From: Alkalibacterium sp049389645
GTDB lineage: Bacteria > Bacillota > Bacilli > Lactobacillales > Carnobacteriaceae_A
Reading direction: 5' to 3'
DNA length: 64,000 nt
NCBI RefSeq assembly: GCF_049389645.1
Contig: NZ_CP186540.1
Location: 2,480,001-2,544,000 of the forward strand
Below, piece after piece: positions 18,394-26,167 of this stretch. How positions within the stretch are numbered: position 1 is the first letter of the stretch; every line of letters starts with the position of its first letter. The notes under the pieces are model-generated. The model did not search any database. It saw nothing but the letters and a program-made list of their open reading frames with translations, and was not told the DNA's origin. Both the position numbers and the translations under genes were made by a program.

Positions 18394-19299
18394 ATGGATC
18401 ATACAAAAATATTTCATGTCTCGAACGAAAAAGGTCGTCTCGATAAATTTATAAGCGATAAACTGAACGAAAATTCACGCAATCAAGTCCAGTTATGGAT
18501 CAAAGAGGGCATGGTCACGGTGAATGAGGAAGAATCTAAAGCAAATTACAAGGTTCAAACAGGCGACGTTATTCACGTCACAATAAAAGAACCCGAAGAA
18601 ATCGATGCGCTACCTGAAGATATCGCGATAGAAATCGTTTACGAAGATGCCGATGTTGTAGTTATCAACAAGCCCCAAGGCATGGTCGTTCACCCATCTA
18701 TTGGTCACGCAGGTGGAACACTGGTCAATGCTTTACTTTTTCACGTCAAAGATCTTTCCGGAATCAACGGGAAAATAAGACCTGGTATTGTGCACCGAAT
18801 CGATAAAGATACTTCAGGCTTACTGATGGTCGCGAAAAATGATTTAGCTCATGAAAAATTGGCTGAACAATTACAGGAAAAAACAGCCACACGGGAATAT
18901 ATCGCACTGGTTCATGGCATTATTGAAAATGACAAAGGAACTATCGATGCACCGATCGGACGCGATCCAAAAAATCGCAAGAAATTTAAAGTTGTACAAG
19001 GCGGCAAAGAATCCGTGACGCATTTTGAAGTAATTGAACGCTTCAGTGAGTACACTTTGCTACGCTTGAATTTAGAAACAGGACGCACGCACCAGATCAG
19101 AGTGCATTTAGAATACATCGGTTTCCGTATGGCAGGCGATCCATTATACGGACCTAGAAAAACATTGGATGGTGAGGGACAATACCTACATGCAGCATCA
19201 TTATCTTTTGTACACCCTAGAACCGGAGAACGCCTGACTTTCAACGCACCATTACCGGATTATTTTAACGAAACCCTTGACTGGGTAAGACAACGTTAA
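18394..19299 (+). CDS. rluD: Ribosomal large subunit pseudouridine synthase RluD family
   Basis: RluA-family enzyme that converts specific uridines of 23S rRNA to pseudouridine. An S4 RNA-binding domain (GRLDKFISDKL..SRNQVQLWIKEG, about 12-70) precedes the catalytic domain. The catalytic Asp lies in IVHRIDKDTSGLLMVAK near residue 138, and LETGRTHQIRVHL and GDPLYG are the later motifs. The start is taken at ATG 18394, one base after lspA, giving 301 residues and a normal N-terminus (MDHTKIFHVSNEKG). An upstream in-frame ATG inside lspA would add 16 unconserved residues. The Shine-Dalgarno sequence is weak (GGAACG), so translation may depend on coupling with lspA. Which uridines it modifies cannot be decided from sequence alone. 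Confidence 0.93.
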   Translation: MDHTKIFHVSNEKGRLDKFISDKLNENSRNQVQLWIKEGMVTVNEEESKANYKVQTGDVIHVTIKEPEEIDALPEDIAIEIVYEDADVVVINKPQGMVVHPSIGHAGGTLVNALLFHVKDLSGINGKIRPGIVHRIDKDTSGLLMVAKNDLAHEKLAEQLQEKTATREYIALVHGIIENDKGTIDAPIGRDPKNRKKFKVVQGGKESVTHFEVIERFSEYTLLRLNLETGRTHQIRVHLEYIGFRMAGDPLYGPRKTLDGEGQYLHAASLSFVHPRTGERLTFNAPLPDYFNETLDWVRQR

Positions 19300-19321
19300 A
19301 AAAGCGAAAGGAGCTTAATCG

Positions 19322-19867
19322 ATGTCAAAAATTGTATCAATTTTAGATGATGTGGCTTTAAACCGTGCGCTCACACGTATCTCCTACGAGATTATCGAGC
19401 GAAACAAAGGGACTGATAACCTCGTCTTGGCAGGTATCAAAACACGTGGGGTTTTTATTGCCCGACGCCTCGCTGAAAAAATTGAAGAAATCGAGGGGAA
19501 ATCGGTTCCGGTAGGTGAACTGGATATCACCCTCTACCGTGATGACCGTCATTTCCCTGATGAAGTGGATGACCCCGAAGTAAAAGGTCAAGACTTTCCA
19601 GTCGATGTTAAAGGAAAAGTCGTGATCTTAGTTGATGATGTTATTTATACTGGACGTACAATTCGTGCAGCTATGGATGCGGTAATCGACTTGGGACGTC
19701 CTGAGAAAATCATGGTTGCTTCCTTAACGGATAGAGGACACCGAGAGATTCCCATCAAAGCAGACTTTATTGGTAAAAACATTCCGACTTCCAAACAAGA
19801 ACAAGTGAAAGTTTCAATGAAAGAAAAAGACGGCAAAGATGCTGTTGAAATCATCAAACCCGATTAA
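19322..19867 (+). CDS. pyrR: PyrR: pyr regulator/uracil phosphoribosyltransferase
   Basis: PyrR binds pyr mRNA leaders in response to UMP/UTP and also makes UMP from uracil and PRPP. At 181 residues the length is normal. The PRPP-binding motif VILVDDVIYTGRTIRAAMD is near residue 100. VLAGIKTRGVFIARRLAE (about 36-53) and the GELDITLYRDD loop (about 63-73) are typical. GAAAGGAGC precedes the ATG. No pyrimidine gene or PyrR-type leader follows in the window; a terminator and a gene on the other strand come next. Its targets must therefore lie elsewhere on the chromosome. Identification is secure. Confidence 0.96.
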   Translation: MSKIVSILDDVALNRALTRISYEIIERNKGTDNLVLAGIKTRGVFIARRLAEKIEEIEGKSVPVGELDITLYRDDRHFPDEVDDPEVKGQDFPVDVKGKVVILVDDVIYTGRTIRAAMDAVIDLGRPEKIMVASLTDRGHREIPIKADFIGKNIPTSKQEQVKVSMKEKDGKDAVEIIKPD

Positions 19868-19871
19868 CTTA

Positions 19872-19918
19872 AAAAGATGCAAAAAAGAGATGATCTCTTT
19901 TTTGCATCTTTTACTTTT
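19872..19918 (+). terminator. Bidirectional terminator between pyrR and the sortase gene
   Basis: An almost perfect inverted repeat of 20 bp per arm (AAAAGATGCAAAAAAGAGAT with its complement) ends in T residues in both directions. It serves pyrR on the plus strand and the convergent sortase gene on the minus strand. Confidence 0.85.
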
Positions 19919-20697
19919 TATTCGGTTATTTCATACGCATGAACATAAATACGTCCATCATCCACCGTGTAATTACATGATATCAGGGTCAGCAACTTTT
20001 GATCCGGATCAAATTCTGATTCTATCGGGAAATATGAGGCTTCTTTCAAATCTTCATAATAGGCTTCCAAATCATTTCCTTTGAAAGATGTCCGGATATA
20101 ACCCGCATCAGCAGGTGAGACATGCACGGAAAAGATCTGATACTTACGTTTTGTATAAGGGTCCTGGAATTCGATCGTTGAGTTACCGGCAGTATATTCT
20201 TCAGATAAATACTTATCCAAGTCGGCAAACATCAAGCCGCTCTTGGTGTAATGCCCGTAGAGGATGGTATGATCATCAAGGCCCATTCCGACATTTCGGT
20301 AATCCATGAATATGGCTCCCAAAATATGTTCTTCCTTATAAAAATCATGTTCCAAATAGAACTCATTATCCTGACCTCTAACTACCGGATAGTCAATAGC
20401 CGTATCAGCCATTTCGATCCAGCCTACATAATCCGAATTTAGTGAATAGTATTCAGCAGAAGGGTTAGATAAAAAGGTGAATGCGTCTGATTCTTCTTCA
20501 TCCATATCAGCAGCGGGCTCAGTAATTACACTATCCTTTGAATAAAACGATGCTTCGTCTATTTGTACGTCGTCGGTTGATGTTGAAAGAGGAGGGACCT
20601 CGGCAGTCGAAGATTGTTCGACAGTTGAACGCACGACAGCGTTCAATTGCAGTAAAAAAGCTGTGGCCAGTCCTAAAAGTAATAATTTCCTCTTCAT
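19918..20697 (-). CDS. Class B-like sortase
   Basis: A membrane-anchored transpeptidase of 259 residues. One N-terminal hydrophobic segment (LLLLGLATAFLLQLNAVV) is followed by a Ser/Thr/acidic spacer and the sortase barrel (about 85-258). The active-site His is in TILYGHYTKSG, the Cys in LLTLISCNYTVDD, and the Arg in GRIYVHAYE. The MFADLDKYLSEEY helix after the His is typical of class B rather than class A. AAGGAGGGAAG precedes the ATG. It diverges from the FAS1 genes, which carry VPETG sorting signals, so those are the obvious local substrates. Class B enzymes usually prefer NPQTN-type motifs, so the pairing needs caution. Its promoter overlaps that of the first FAS1 gene. Confidence 0.85.
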   Translation of the reverse strand: MKRKLLLLGLATAFLLQLNAVVRSTVEQSSTAEVPPLSTSTDDVQIDEASFYSKDSVITEPAADMDEEESDAFTFLSNPSAEYYSLNSDYVGWIEMADTAIDYPVVRGQDNEFYLEHDFYKEEHILGAIFMDYRNVGMGLDDHTILYGHYTKSGLMFADLDKYLSEEYTAGNSTIEFQDPYTKRKYQIFSVHVSPADAGYIRTSFKGNDLEAYYEDLKEASYFPIESEFDPDQKLLTLISCNYTVDDGRIYVHAYEITE

Positions 20698-20740
20698 TGG
20701 CTTCCCTCCTTAAAAAATCACTAAATCGAGGTGTTAATAA

Positions 20741-20769
20741 TTGACTAATTCATCTCTTACACTTATTAT
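20741..20769 (+). promoter_or_regulatory. Promoter of the first FAS1 gene
   Basis: TTGACT (20741-20746), a 17-bp spacer and TATTAT (20764-20769), about 60 bp before the start codon. The same layout recurs before the second FAS1 gene. The -10 box is shared with the leftward sortase promoter. Confidence 0.7.
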
Positions 20770-20793
20770 ATACATGTAAAGTTGAGTAATCAA
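20765..20793 (-). promoter_or_regulatory. Promoter of the sortase gene, overlapping the FAS1 promoter
   Basis: On the minus strand TTGATT (20793-20788), a 17-bp spacer and TATAAT (20770-20765). The -10 element occupies the same bases as the plus-strand -10, so the two promoters probably compete. Confidence 0.6.
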
Positions 20794-20827
20794 TTTTACC
20801 ATCTTATTAATAAAGGAGAGATACACT

Positions 20828-21475
20828 ATGTCAAAAATGGTCAAAGTTTTTCTGTCGTTTATTACTGCCTTTGCACTCACATTAGCTCTAGCCCCAACCG
20901 CATTCGCTGAGGAACACGAGGAACCTTCTCAAGACATTGTTGAAATCGCTTTAGGAAATGATGATTTCAGTATTTTAGTATCCGCATTACAACGTGCTGA
21001 ACTAGTTGAAACATTGCAAGGTGAGGGTCCATTTACAGTATTTGCTCCTACAAATCAAGCTTTTGCAGATCTACTGGAAGCATTAGATATCACTGCAGAA
21101 GAATTATTAGCTCAACCTGATTTGGCGAAAGTCTTAACTTACCATGTAGTTCCCGGTAAAGTATTAGCTGGAGACTTAACTGATGGTATGGAAGCTGAAA
21201 CAGTGAACGGTGAGATGGTAACATTTGATTTAAGTGGAGACCCTATGGTCAATGACTCAATGATCGTCGATACAGATATCGAAGCTACAAATGGTGTCAT
21301 CCATGTTATCGATACCGTCCTTGTACCTTCAGACTTTACTCTACAAGAAGTAGACATGGAAGAAGAAGATGTACCTGAAACAGGAATCGAAACAAATTCA
21401 GCATTGTTGATCGGAATGCTAATGACAGGTGCTGCTTTGATCTTCGTCATGGTAAAACCTCTTAAACAAAAATAA
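20828..21475 (+). CDS. Wall-anchored fasciclin (FAS1) domain protein, copy 1
   Basis: A secreted 215-residue surface protein. The signal peptide (KVFLSFITAFALTLALAPTAFA) is followed by one complete FAS1 domain: DFSILVSALQRAELVETL, then GPFTVFAPTNQAFADL, LAKVLTYHVVPGKV and the closing NGVIHVIDTVLVP. FAS1 domains mediate adhesion or binding to surfaces or polymers. The C-terminus is a sortase signal: VPETG, a hydrophobic stretch (LLIGMLMTGAALIFVMV) and the basic tail KPLKQK. It should therefore be linked covalently to peptidoglycan. GGAGAG lies before the ATG. It has its own promoter and terminator and is almost identical to the next gene, differing mainly just after the signal peptide. Confidence 0.9.
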   Translation: MSKMVKVFLSFITAFALTLALAPTAFAEEHEEPSQDIVEIALGNDDFSILVSALQRAELVETLQGEGPFTVFAPTNQAFADLLEALDITAEELLAQPDLAKVLTYHVVPGKVLAGDLTDGMEAETVNGEMVTFDLSGDPMVNDSMIVDTDIEATNGVIHVIDTVLVPSDFTLQEVDMEEEDVPETGIETNSALLIGMLMTGAALIFVMVKPLKQK

Positions 21476-21502
21476 ACATTTAAATAGATCAGAACAGCGT
21501 CA

Positions 21503-21543
21503 AGCAGTATTCGAGCGGAGAACCACTTGAATACTGCTTTTTT
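21503..21543 (+). terminator. Terminator of FAS1 copy 1
   Basis: AGCAGTATTC pairs with GAATACTGCT, with an imperfect inner stem and loop, followed by six T residues. Confidence 0.85.
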
Positions 21544-21651
21544 ACGTTCTTAAAGACTGATATGAAATTGAATGTAAATATTGCTAAAATCATTAATCTC
21601 TTCCGTATTGGTTTCCCTCTTTTTTTTTTTTTTAAAACGGAGTATTAATAC

Positions 21652-21680
21652 TTGACTAGTAAATCATATACACTTATTAT
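21652..21680 (+). promoter_or_regulatory. Promoter of FAS1 copy 2
   Basis: TTGACT, a 17-bp spacer and TATTAT, as for copy 1. The minus-strand element of copy 1 is weaker here: its -35 has become TCGATT and no leftward gene is in place to use it. A T tract of more than ten bases lies just upstream. Confidence 0.7.
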
Positions 21681-21738
21681 AAATAAGTAACGTCGAGTAA
21701 TCGATTTTACCATCTTATCAATAAGGGAGAGATACACC

Positions 21739-22392
21739 ATGTCCAAAATGGTCAAAGTTTTTCTGTCGTTTATTACCGCATTCGCTCTCACAGTCGCCCT
21801 AGCCCCAACCGCATTCGCTGATAGTCACGTAGGAGAAGAACCTTCTCAAGACATTGTTGAAATCGCTTTAGGAAATGATGATTTTAGTATTTTAGTATCC
21901 GCACTACAACGTGCTGAACTAGTTGAAACATTGCAAGGTGAGGGTCCATTTACAGTATTCGCACCTACAAATCAAGCTTTTGCAGATCTACTGGAAGCAT
22001 TAGATATCACTGCAGAAGAGTTATTAGCTCAACCTGATTTGGCGAAAGTCTTAACTTACCATGTAGTACCAGGTAAAGTATTGGCTGGAGATTTAACTGA
22101 TGGTATGGAAGCTGAAACAGTGAACGGTGAGATGGTAACATTTGATTTAAGTGGAGACCCTATGGTCAATGATTCAATGATCGTCGACACAGACATCGAA
22201 GCTACAAATGGTGTCATCCATGTTATCGATACTGTCCTTGTACCTTCAGACTTCACTCTACAAGAAGTAGACATGGAAGAAACTGATGTACCTGAAACAG
22301 GAATCGAAACAAACTCAGTATTATTGATCGGAATGCTAATGACAGGTGCTGCCTTGATTTTCGTCATGGTAAAACCTCTTAAACAAAAATAA
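21739..22392 (+). CDS. Wall-anchored fasciclin (FAS1) domain protein, copy 2
   Basis: A near-exact duplicate of the preceding gene, 217 residues. The FAS1 domain is identical except for a few positions. The only length change is at the mature N-terminus (DSHVGEEPSQD instead of EEHEEPSQD). Signal peptide, VPETG signal, hydrophobic segment and KPLKQK tail are all kept. The duplication also includes the promoter, 5' leader and terminator, with starts 911 bp apart. Nucleotide changes are mostly silent, so both copies seem under selection, or the duplication is recent. It is probably anchored by the neighbouring sortase. A function in adhesion or biofilm is inference from the family. Confidence 0.9.
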   Translation: MSKMVKVFLSFITAFALTVALAPTAFADSHVGEEPSQDIVEIALGNDDFSILVSALQRAELVETLQGEGPFTVFAPTNQAFADLLEALDITAEELLAQPDLAKVLTYHVVPGKVLAGDLTDGMEAETVNGEMVTFDLSGDPMVNDSMIVDTDIEATNGVIHVIDTVLVPSDFTLQEVDMEETDVPETGIETNSVLLIGMLMTGAALIFVMVKPLKQK

Positions 22393-22419
22393 TCATTTAA
22401 CTAAATCATAACAGCGTCA

Positions 22420-22460
22420 AGCAGTGTTCGAGCGGAAATCCACTTGAATACTGTTTTTTT
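22420..22460 (+). terminator. Terminator of FAS1 copy 2
   Basis: Duplicate of the copy 1 terminator with a few changes (AGCAGTGTTC with GAATACTGTT), followed by seven T residues. Confidence 0.8.
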
Positions 22461-22516
22461 GTTCTTGAAAACTAATCTGAATTTTTAAATGGCTATTAAA
22501 GTTGAATTCAGGTACA

Positions 22517-22787
22517 GTTAGCCTCACTCGCCAGGATTTCTTCCTGAGCATGCCGAAGTCGGGCCTACTTAGTACCACTCAACGGGATTTCTTCCTGAGC
22601 ATGCCGAAGTTGGGTCTACTTAGTACCACTCAACGGGATTTCTCCTGAGCATGCCGAAGTTGGGCCTACTTAGTACCACTCAACGGGATTTTCTCCTGAG
22701 CATACCGAAGTTGGGCCTACTTAGCACCACTCAACGGGATTTCCTCCTGGGCATGCCAAAGTTTGGTCTACTTACTACCACTCAACG
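22517..22787. repeat. 51-bp tandem repeat, five copies
   Basis: The anchor CTGAGCATGCCGAAG (or a close variant) recurs at 22544, 22595, 22645, 22696 and 22747, so the period is 50-51 bp. Each unit also holds GGGCCTACTTAGTACCACTC and AACGGGATTT. Copies differ by a few bases. It lies between the FAS1-2 terminator and the rqcH terminator. There are no unique spacers. The plus strand can be read as a short repeat peptide, but it has no ribosome binding site and indels change the frame. Confidence 0.85.
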
Positions 22788-22818
22788 TTTCAAGGTGGTA
22801 GAGGTGGTAGAAGTAGAA

Positions 22819-22857
22819 AAAAGCCGTGTTCAAGTTTTTCACTTGAACACGGCTTTT
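22819..22857 (-). terminator. Terminator of rqcH
   Basis: AAAAGCCGTGTTCAAGT pairs perfectly over 17 bp with its complement, with T residues at the end on each strand. It ends one base before the rqcH stop codon. Confidence 0.85.
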
Positions 22858-22858
22858 C

Positions 22859-24565
22859 CTATTTTGTATTTTGCTTCAATTCTCTTATTTTTTCATCACT
22901 CGGTGTCACAAAGTAGGTCGTTTGGCCTTCATAGATTACATAGCCAGGTTTTGCGCCTTTTGGTTTTTTGATGCGTTTCACTTGAACGACGTCGACCGGT
23001 ACGGAAGCAGATAAGCGGTACTTACTGTAGTGAGCAGCCAGCGTACACGCTTCTTCCAGTGTTTGTTCTGAAGGATCGTCGTCTTCTATAATCACGTGTG
23101 AGCCGGGAATGTCTTTGGCGTGGGCCCACCAGTGTGTTTTGCGCGCTTTCTTAAGCGTCAGTTCATCGTTTTGTGTATTGTTTTTTCCTACTAAAATACT
23201 CACGCCATCTGAAGAAACAAAAGCCTCAGGCTGAGATTTTTTGTTCTTTTTATTGCGATTCTTTTTACCTTTTTTCTTCAGATATTCGCCATCTCTCAGT
23301 TCCTCGCGAATGTCTTCGATATCAGAAACGGAAGCGATGGATAATTGCGTAAGCAGCGTGTCAAAATAATTCAATTCGTGTCGTGTCGATTTTAGTTGTT
23401 TGGTTAAATGGATCTCGGCACTCTTAAGTTTTTGGTAACGTGAGAAATAATACTGTGCATTTTCAGCGGGTGATTTTTGTGGATTCAGGCTAATTTCCAA
23501 TGATTCATCTTCAGCATAGAAGTTGGGTAGCGTGATCGATTCATCGCCCTGATTCACTTCATGCAAGTAAGCTGTCAGGACTTCGCCTTTCACTTTATAC
23601 TCATCTCTTTTTTCAGTATCTTTTAGTTCTTTTTTCAGTTTTTGGATTTTTTTCTTGTTCTTCTGGTATAAATTTTTGACCAGATGACTCAAATCATTGG
23701 ATTGCTGATTGACGCGGTCACGCTCAGCTTTGTTCTGATAATAACGATCCATCAAAATACTTAACGAGTCAAACGATTGCGTTTCTCCTTTTAGATGTTC
23801 AAAGGGTAGAGGAGAGAAAAATTCTTTTTGATCGTCTTTCGTCAGTGTAGGTTCTAATTTACCTGTTTTAAAAGGTGCCATAAAATGTTGAAAAACAGCT
23901 TTGGGTGAATCATCTGTGCGTGCTTCCATTCGGTAAGCCAGTTCTAAAGCTGAATCTTTCCCAAATCCTTGAAACGTCTGTTGGATCCATTTGACTTTAT
24001 CAGTATAAGACAAGTCGGATACTGGGAACGGACCATCATAATCAAAGGGGTTTTTCCTGTCTTGACTCGGTGCTTCAATATAAGTCGCACCTGGAAGTAG
24101 GGTACGATAGGTATTTTGGCTAGCCGGCACATGTCTAATGGCATCCACCAATCTGTTATCTTCCTTATTGATCAATAAAACATTGCTGTGTCTGCCCATA
24201 ATTTCAACTATGAGTGAGAGATATTCTGTATCGCCTAATTCATTGCGTCGATTAAATGAAAAGGTCAAGATACGATCGTTTTCTTTTTGTTCAATCGACT
24301 CGATGATTGCGCCATCCAAGTACTTGCGTAATACCATGCAGTAATTGGGCGCCTGGGCTGGATTGTCAAAAGGTATATCCGTTAACTGCACCCGTGCGTA
24401 TTGTGGATGTGCAGAAAGCAGTAACGATTTATTTTTTCGGTTGGCACGAATACGTAAAATCACTTCGTTTTCAAAAGGCTGCTGTATTTTGGTGATACGG
24501 CCACCGATGATTTCATTTTCTAATTCATCTCTTAAACCGTGGACAAATAGGCCATCAAAAGACAT
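22859..24565 (-). CDS. rqcH: RqcH/NFACT ribosome quality control factor
   Basis: RqcH binds obstructed 50S subunits carrying peptidyl-tRNA and directs addition of C-terminal alanine tails. It was formerly annotated as a fibronectin-binding protein. The 568-residue protein has the family architecture. An NFACT-N domain (MSFDGLFVHGLRDELEN onward) is followed by helix-hairpin-helix and long coiled-coil arms (about 280-400, with LYQKNKKKIQKLKKELKD). The C-terminal NFACT-R domain has DGVSILVGKNNTQNDELT and HWWAHAKDIPGSHVII. The basic insert KKKGKKNRNKKNKKSQ lies between coil and NFACT-R. It is a single-gene unit with its own terminator, read opposite to its neighbours. Identification is secure. 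Confidence 0.95.
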   Translation of the reverse strand: MSFDGLFVHGLRDELENEIIGGRITKIQQPFENEVILRIRANRKNKSLLLSAHPQYARVQLTDIPFDNPAQAPNYCMVLRKYLDGAIIESIEQKENDRILTFSFNRRNELGDTEYLSLIVEIMGRHSNVLLINKEDNRLVDAIRHVPASQNTYRTLLPGATYIEAPSQDRKNPFDYDGPFPVSDLSYTDKVKWIQQTFQGFGKDSALELAYRMEARTDDSPKAVFQHFMAPFKTGKLEPTLTKDDQKEFFSPLPFEHLKGETQSFDSLSILMDRYYQNKAERDRVNQQSNDLSHLVKNLYQKNKKKIQKLKKELKDTEKRDEYKVKGEVLTAYLHEVNQGDESITLPNFYAEDESLEISLNPQKSPAENAQYYFSRYQKLKSAEIHLTKQLKSTRHELNYFDTLLTQLSIASVSDIEDIREELRDGEYLKKKGKKNRNKKNKKSQPEAFVSSDGVSILVGKNNTQNDELTLKKARKTHWWAHAKDIPGSHVIIEDDDPSEQTLEEACTLAAHYSKYRLSASVPVDVVQVKRIKKPKGAKPGYVIYEGQTTYFVTPSDEKIRELKQNTK

Positions 24566-24643
24566 TTAAAGTCACTCCAATCTATAAAAAACTCTTTATT
24601 AGTATAGCATTAAAAAAGTCTGGTACCAACTTCCATATTTTTA

Positions 24644-24672
24644 TTGCTCATAATGGTGCATCGTGATATAGT
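24644..24672 (+). promoter_or_regulatory. Promoter of the marR-ECF unit
   Basis: TTGCTC (24644-24649), a 17-bp spacer and TATAGT (24667-24672), about 35 bp before the regulator's start. Confidence 0.55.
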
Positions 24673-24704
24673 TGACGTATACAAATAAGCGAGATGAAAG
24701 AGAG

Positions 24705-25148
24705 ATGGGTCACATGGACAGCACAGAAAAATCGCTTCATCTATTGGAAAAAGTCAGTGAATTCAATCAGCTCTATAAACACTTGACTGATCACTTGCTG
24801 TACGATATGGGATTATCTCATTCGACGATTAATTTAATCGATTTGATCGGTGAAGACGAATTGACGCTCAAGGAGATCACGACAAAAAGTCGGTTAGACA
24901 AATCGACGGTCAGTCGCCAGATGAATGCGATGGTCAAGAAAGATTTGGTAACAAAAACGATCGGGAAAGACAAACGGTATGTTTACTTCAAGTTGAATGA
25001 ACAAGCCGGAAAAGTCTTCAATGATTATCACCTTCAATTAGAAGAAAAATTCAAAAAAATACTTTCCGGCTGGACTGAAGAAGAAGCACATATGCTTACC
25101 GTGTTGCTTGGTCGTTTCAATCGAAGCATGACCAATAGGCTAAGTTAG
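24705..25148 (+). CDS. MarR family transcriptional regulator
   Basis: A winged helix-turn-helix repressor-type protein of about 147 residues. The DNA-binding part reads LTLKEITTKSRLDKSTVSRQMNAMVKKDLVTK, followed by the wing KDKRYVYFKLNEQAGKVF. Helices at both ends form the dimer interface. I start it at ATG 24705; a further ATG at 24714 is also possible. The upstream TTG at 24672 overlaps the -10 box and is unlikely. The ECF S-component gene follows after 46 bp on the same strand, so the regulator probably controls that transporter and itself. The ligand is unknown. Confidence 0.85.
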   Translation: MGHMDSTEKSLHLLEKVSEFNQLYKHLTDHLLYDMGLSHSTINLIDLIGEDELTLKEITTKSRLDKSTVSRQMNAMVKKDLVTKTIGKDKRYVYFKLNEQAGKVFNDYHLQLEEKFKKILSGWTEEEAHMLTVLLGRFNRSMTNRLS

Positions 25149-25194
25149 GACTCATTATAAATAGGAAAATGAGAGATAGAGAAGAGGAACCCTT

Positions 25195-25797
25195 ATGAAA
25201 TTAAGCCAAAAAAGATCTAACCCGCATCGTATCGCCTTGCTAGGTATACTGACGGCCATTATTCTGATACAGAACTTTGTGCCATTTTTAGGGAACATTC
25301 CCATTCCACCACTTAATCCGACCATCATACATATCACCGTTATCGTTGCCACCTTAACGATGAGTACCAAAGATGGAATGATCATTGGAGGCATTTGGGG
25401 AATTACACGTATGGTTCGTGCTTACACGATGCCAGCGACACCACTGGACTTGATGCTTTGGACTAATCCGATGATTGCCTTGGTGCCACGTATTTTGATT
25501 GGTCTCTTTACTGGATGGTCATATGCCTTATTCAAACGTCTGTTTTCCAAGAGCGATAAACTGGCTATAGCCAGCGCTTCTGTGGTCGGTTCATTCACGA
25601 ATACCATCTTTGTGCTGTTGTTTATCTATCTGTTCTTTGGGGAACCTTACGCGCAGGCCATTGATGTGGATATCAGTAATTTAGCTGGCGCGCTGGGTAT
25701 CATCGTTGCCACAAACGGTGTGGCTGAAGCGATCGCGGCAGCCATTATCGTACCGCTTATTACGGTTCCACTTAGAAAAATAACCCACCAAAAATAA
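25195..25797 (+). CDS. ECF transporter S-component (vitamin uptake)
   Basis: A 200-residue integral membrane protein with about six helices, of the ECF S-component superfamily (PF12822-like). These proteins bind a vitamin or related micronutrient and dock onto the shared EcfAA'T energy module, which is not in this window. Visible features are a basic N-terminus (SQKRSNPHRIALLGILTAI), the long loop PIPPLNPTIIHITVIVATL and RMVRAYTMPATPLDLMLWTNP. The substrate cannot be assigned from sequence; pantothenate-type carriers look broadly similar but I do not insist on it. It sits behind a MarR regulator. GAAGAGGAAC precedes the ATG, and a terminator follows. Confidence 0.8.
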   Translation: MKLSQKRSNPHRIALLGILTAIILIQNFVPFLGNIPIPPLNPTIIHITVIVATLTMSTKDGMIIGGIWGITRMVRAYTMPATPLDLMLWTNPMIALVPRILIGLFTGWSYALFKRLFSKSDKLAIASASVVGSFTNTIFVLLFIYLFFGEPYAQAIDVDISNLAGALGIIVATNGVAEAIAAAIIVPLITVPLRKITHQK

Positions 25798-25810
25798 TCG
25801 ACTTCAAAAA

Positions 25811-25857
25811 CACCTAGCCAATCCTGCTTAAACGCGGTAAATTGACTAGGTATTTTT
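25811..25857 (+). terminator. Terminator after the ECF S-component gene
   Basis: ACCTAGCCAAT pairs with AATTGACTAGGT with one mismatch, followed by ATTTTTA. The loop is about 15 bases. Confidence 0.65.
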
Positions 25858-26085
25858 ATACTTAATTGGACCTTTTGATTATCATTGAGCTTGATTATGT
25901 GGTTTAATATAGTAGATTCAATTAGATAAGGGGAGCCTTAAAAAATGCTCTATACATTGCATCTTGAAACGTGAATAACAATGATAATAATATGATTTTT
26001 TGTTAAGTTACCTATCATCTCAGAGAGACATCATGTCGTTTGAAGCAGTTGGAGAAATGATTTCGCAATGAATGTCGTGAGTTTG

Positions 26086-26114
26086 TTAACTTAATTACTC
26101 ACTTATCATACAAT
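26086..26114 (+). promoter_or_regulatory. Promoter of the YrrS-like gene
   Basis: TTAACT, a 17-bp spacer and TACAAT, about 50 bp before the start. The rest of the 370-bp gap after the ECF gene shows no gene. Confidence 0.45.
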
Positions 26115-26167
26115 AATATGGTACACTTTTTAAGAAAGAATACATATGAAAAGGAAGGAAGAACTAC

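Noticed and set aside
22517..22787. CRISPR array or repeat-protein gene
   Set aside because: No spacers exist, and single-base length differences between units shift the reading frame.
24672..24704. TTG start for the MarR regulator
   Set aside because: It overlaps the -10 box of the likely promoter; ATG 24705 is better placed.
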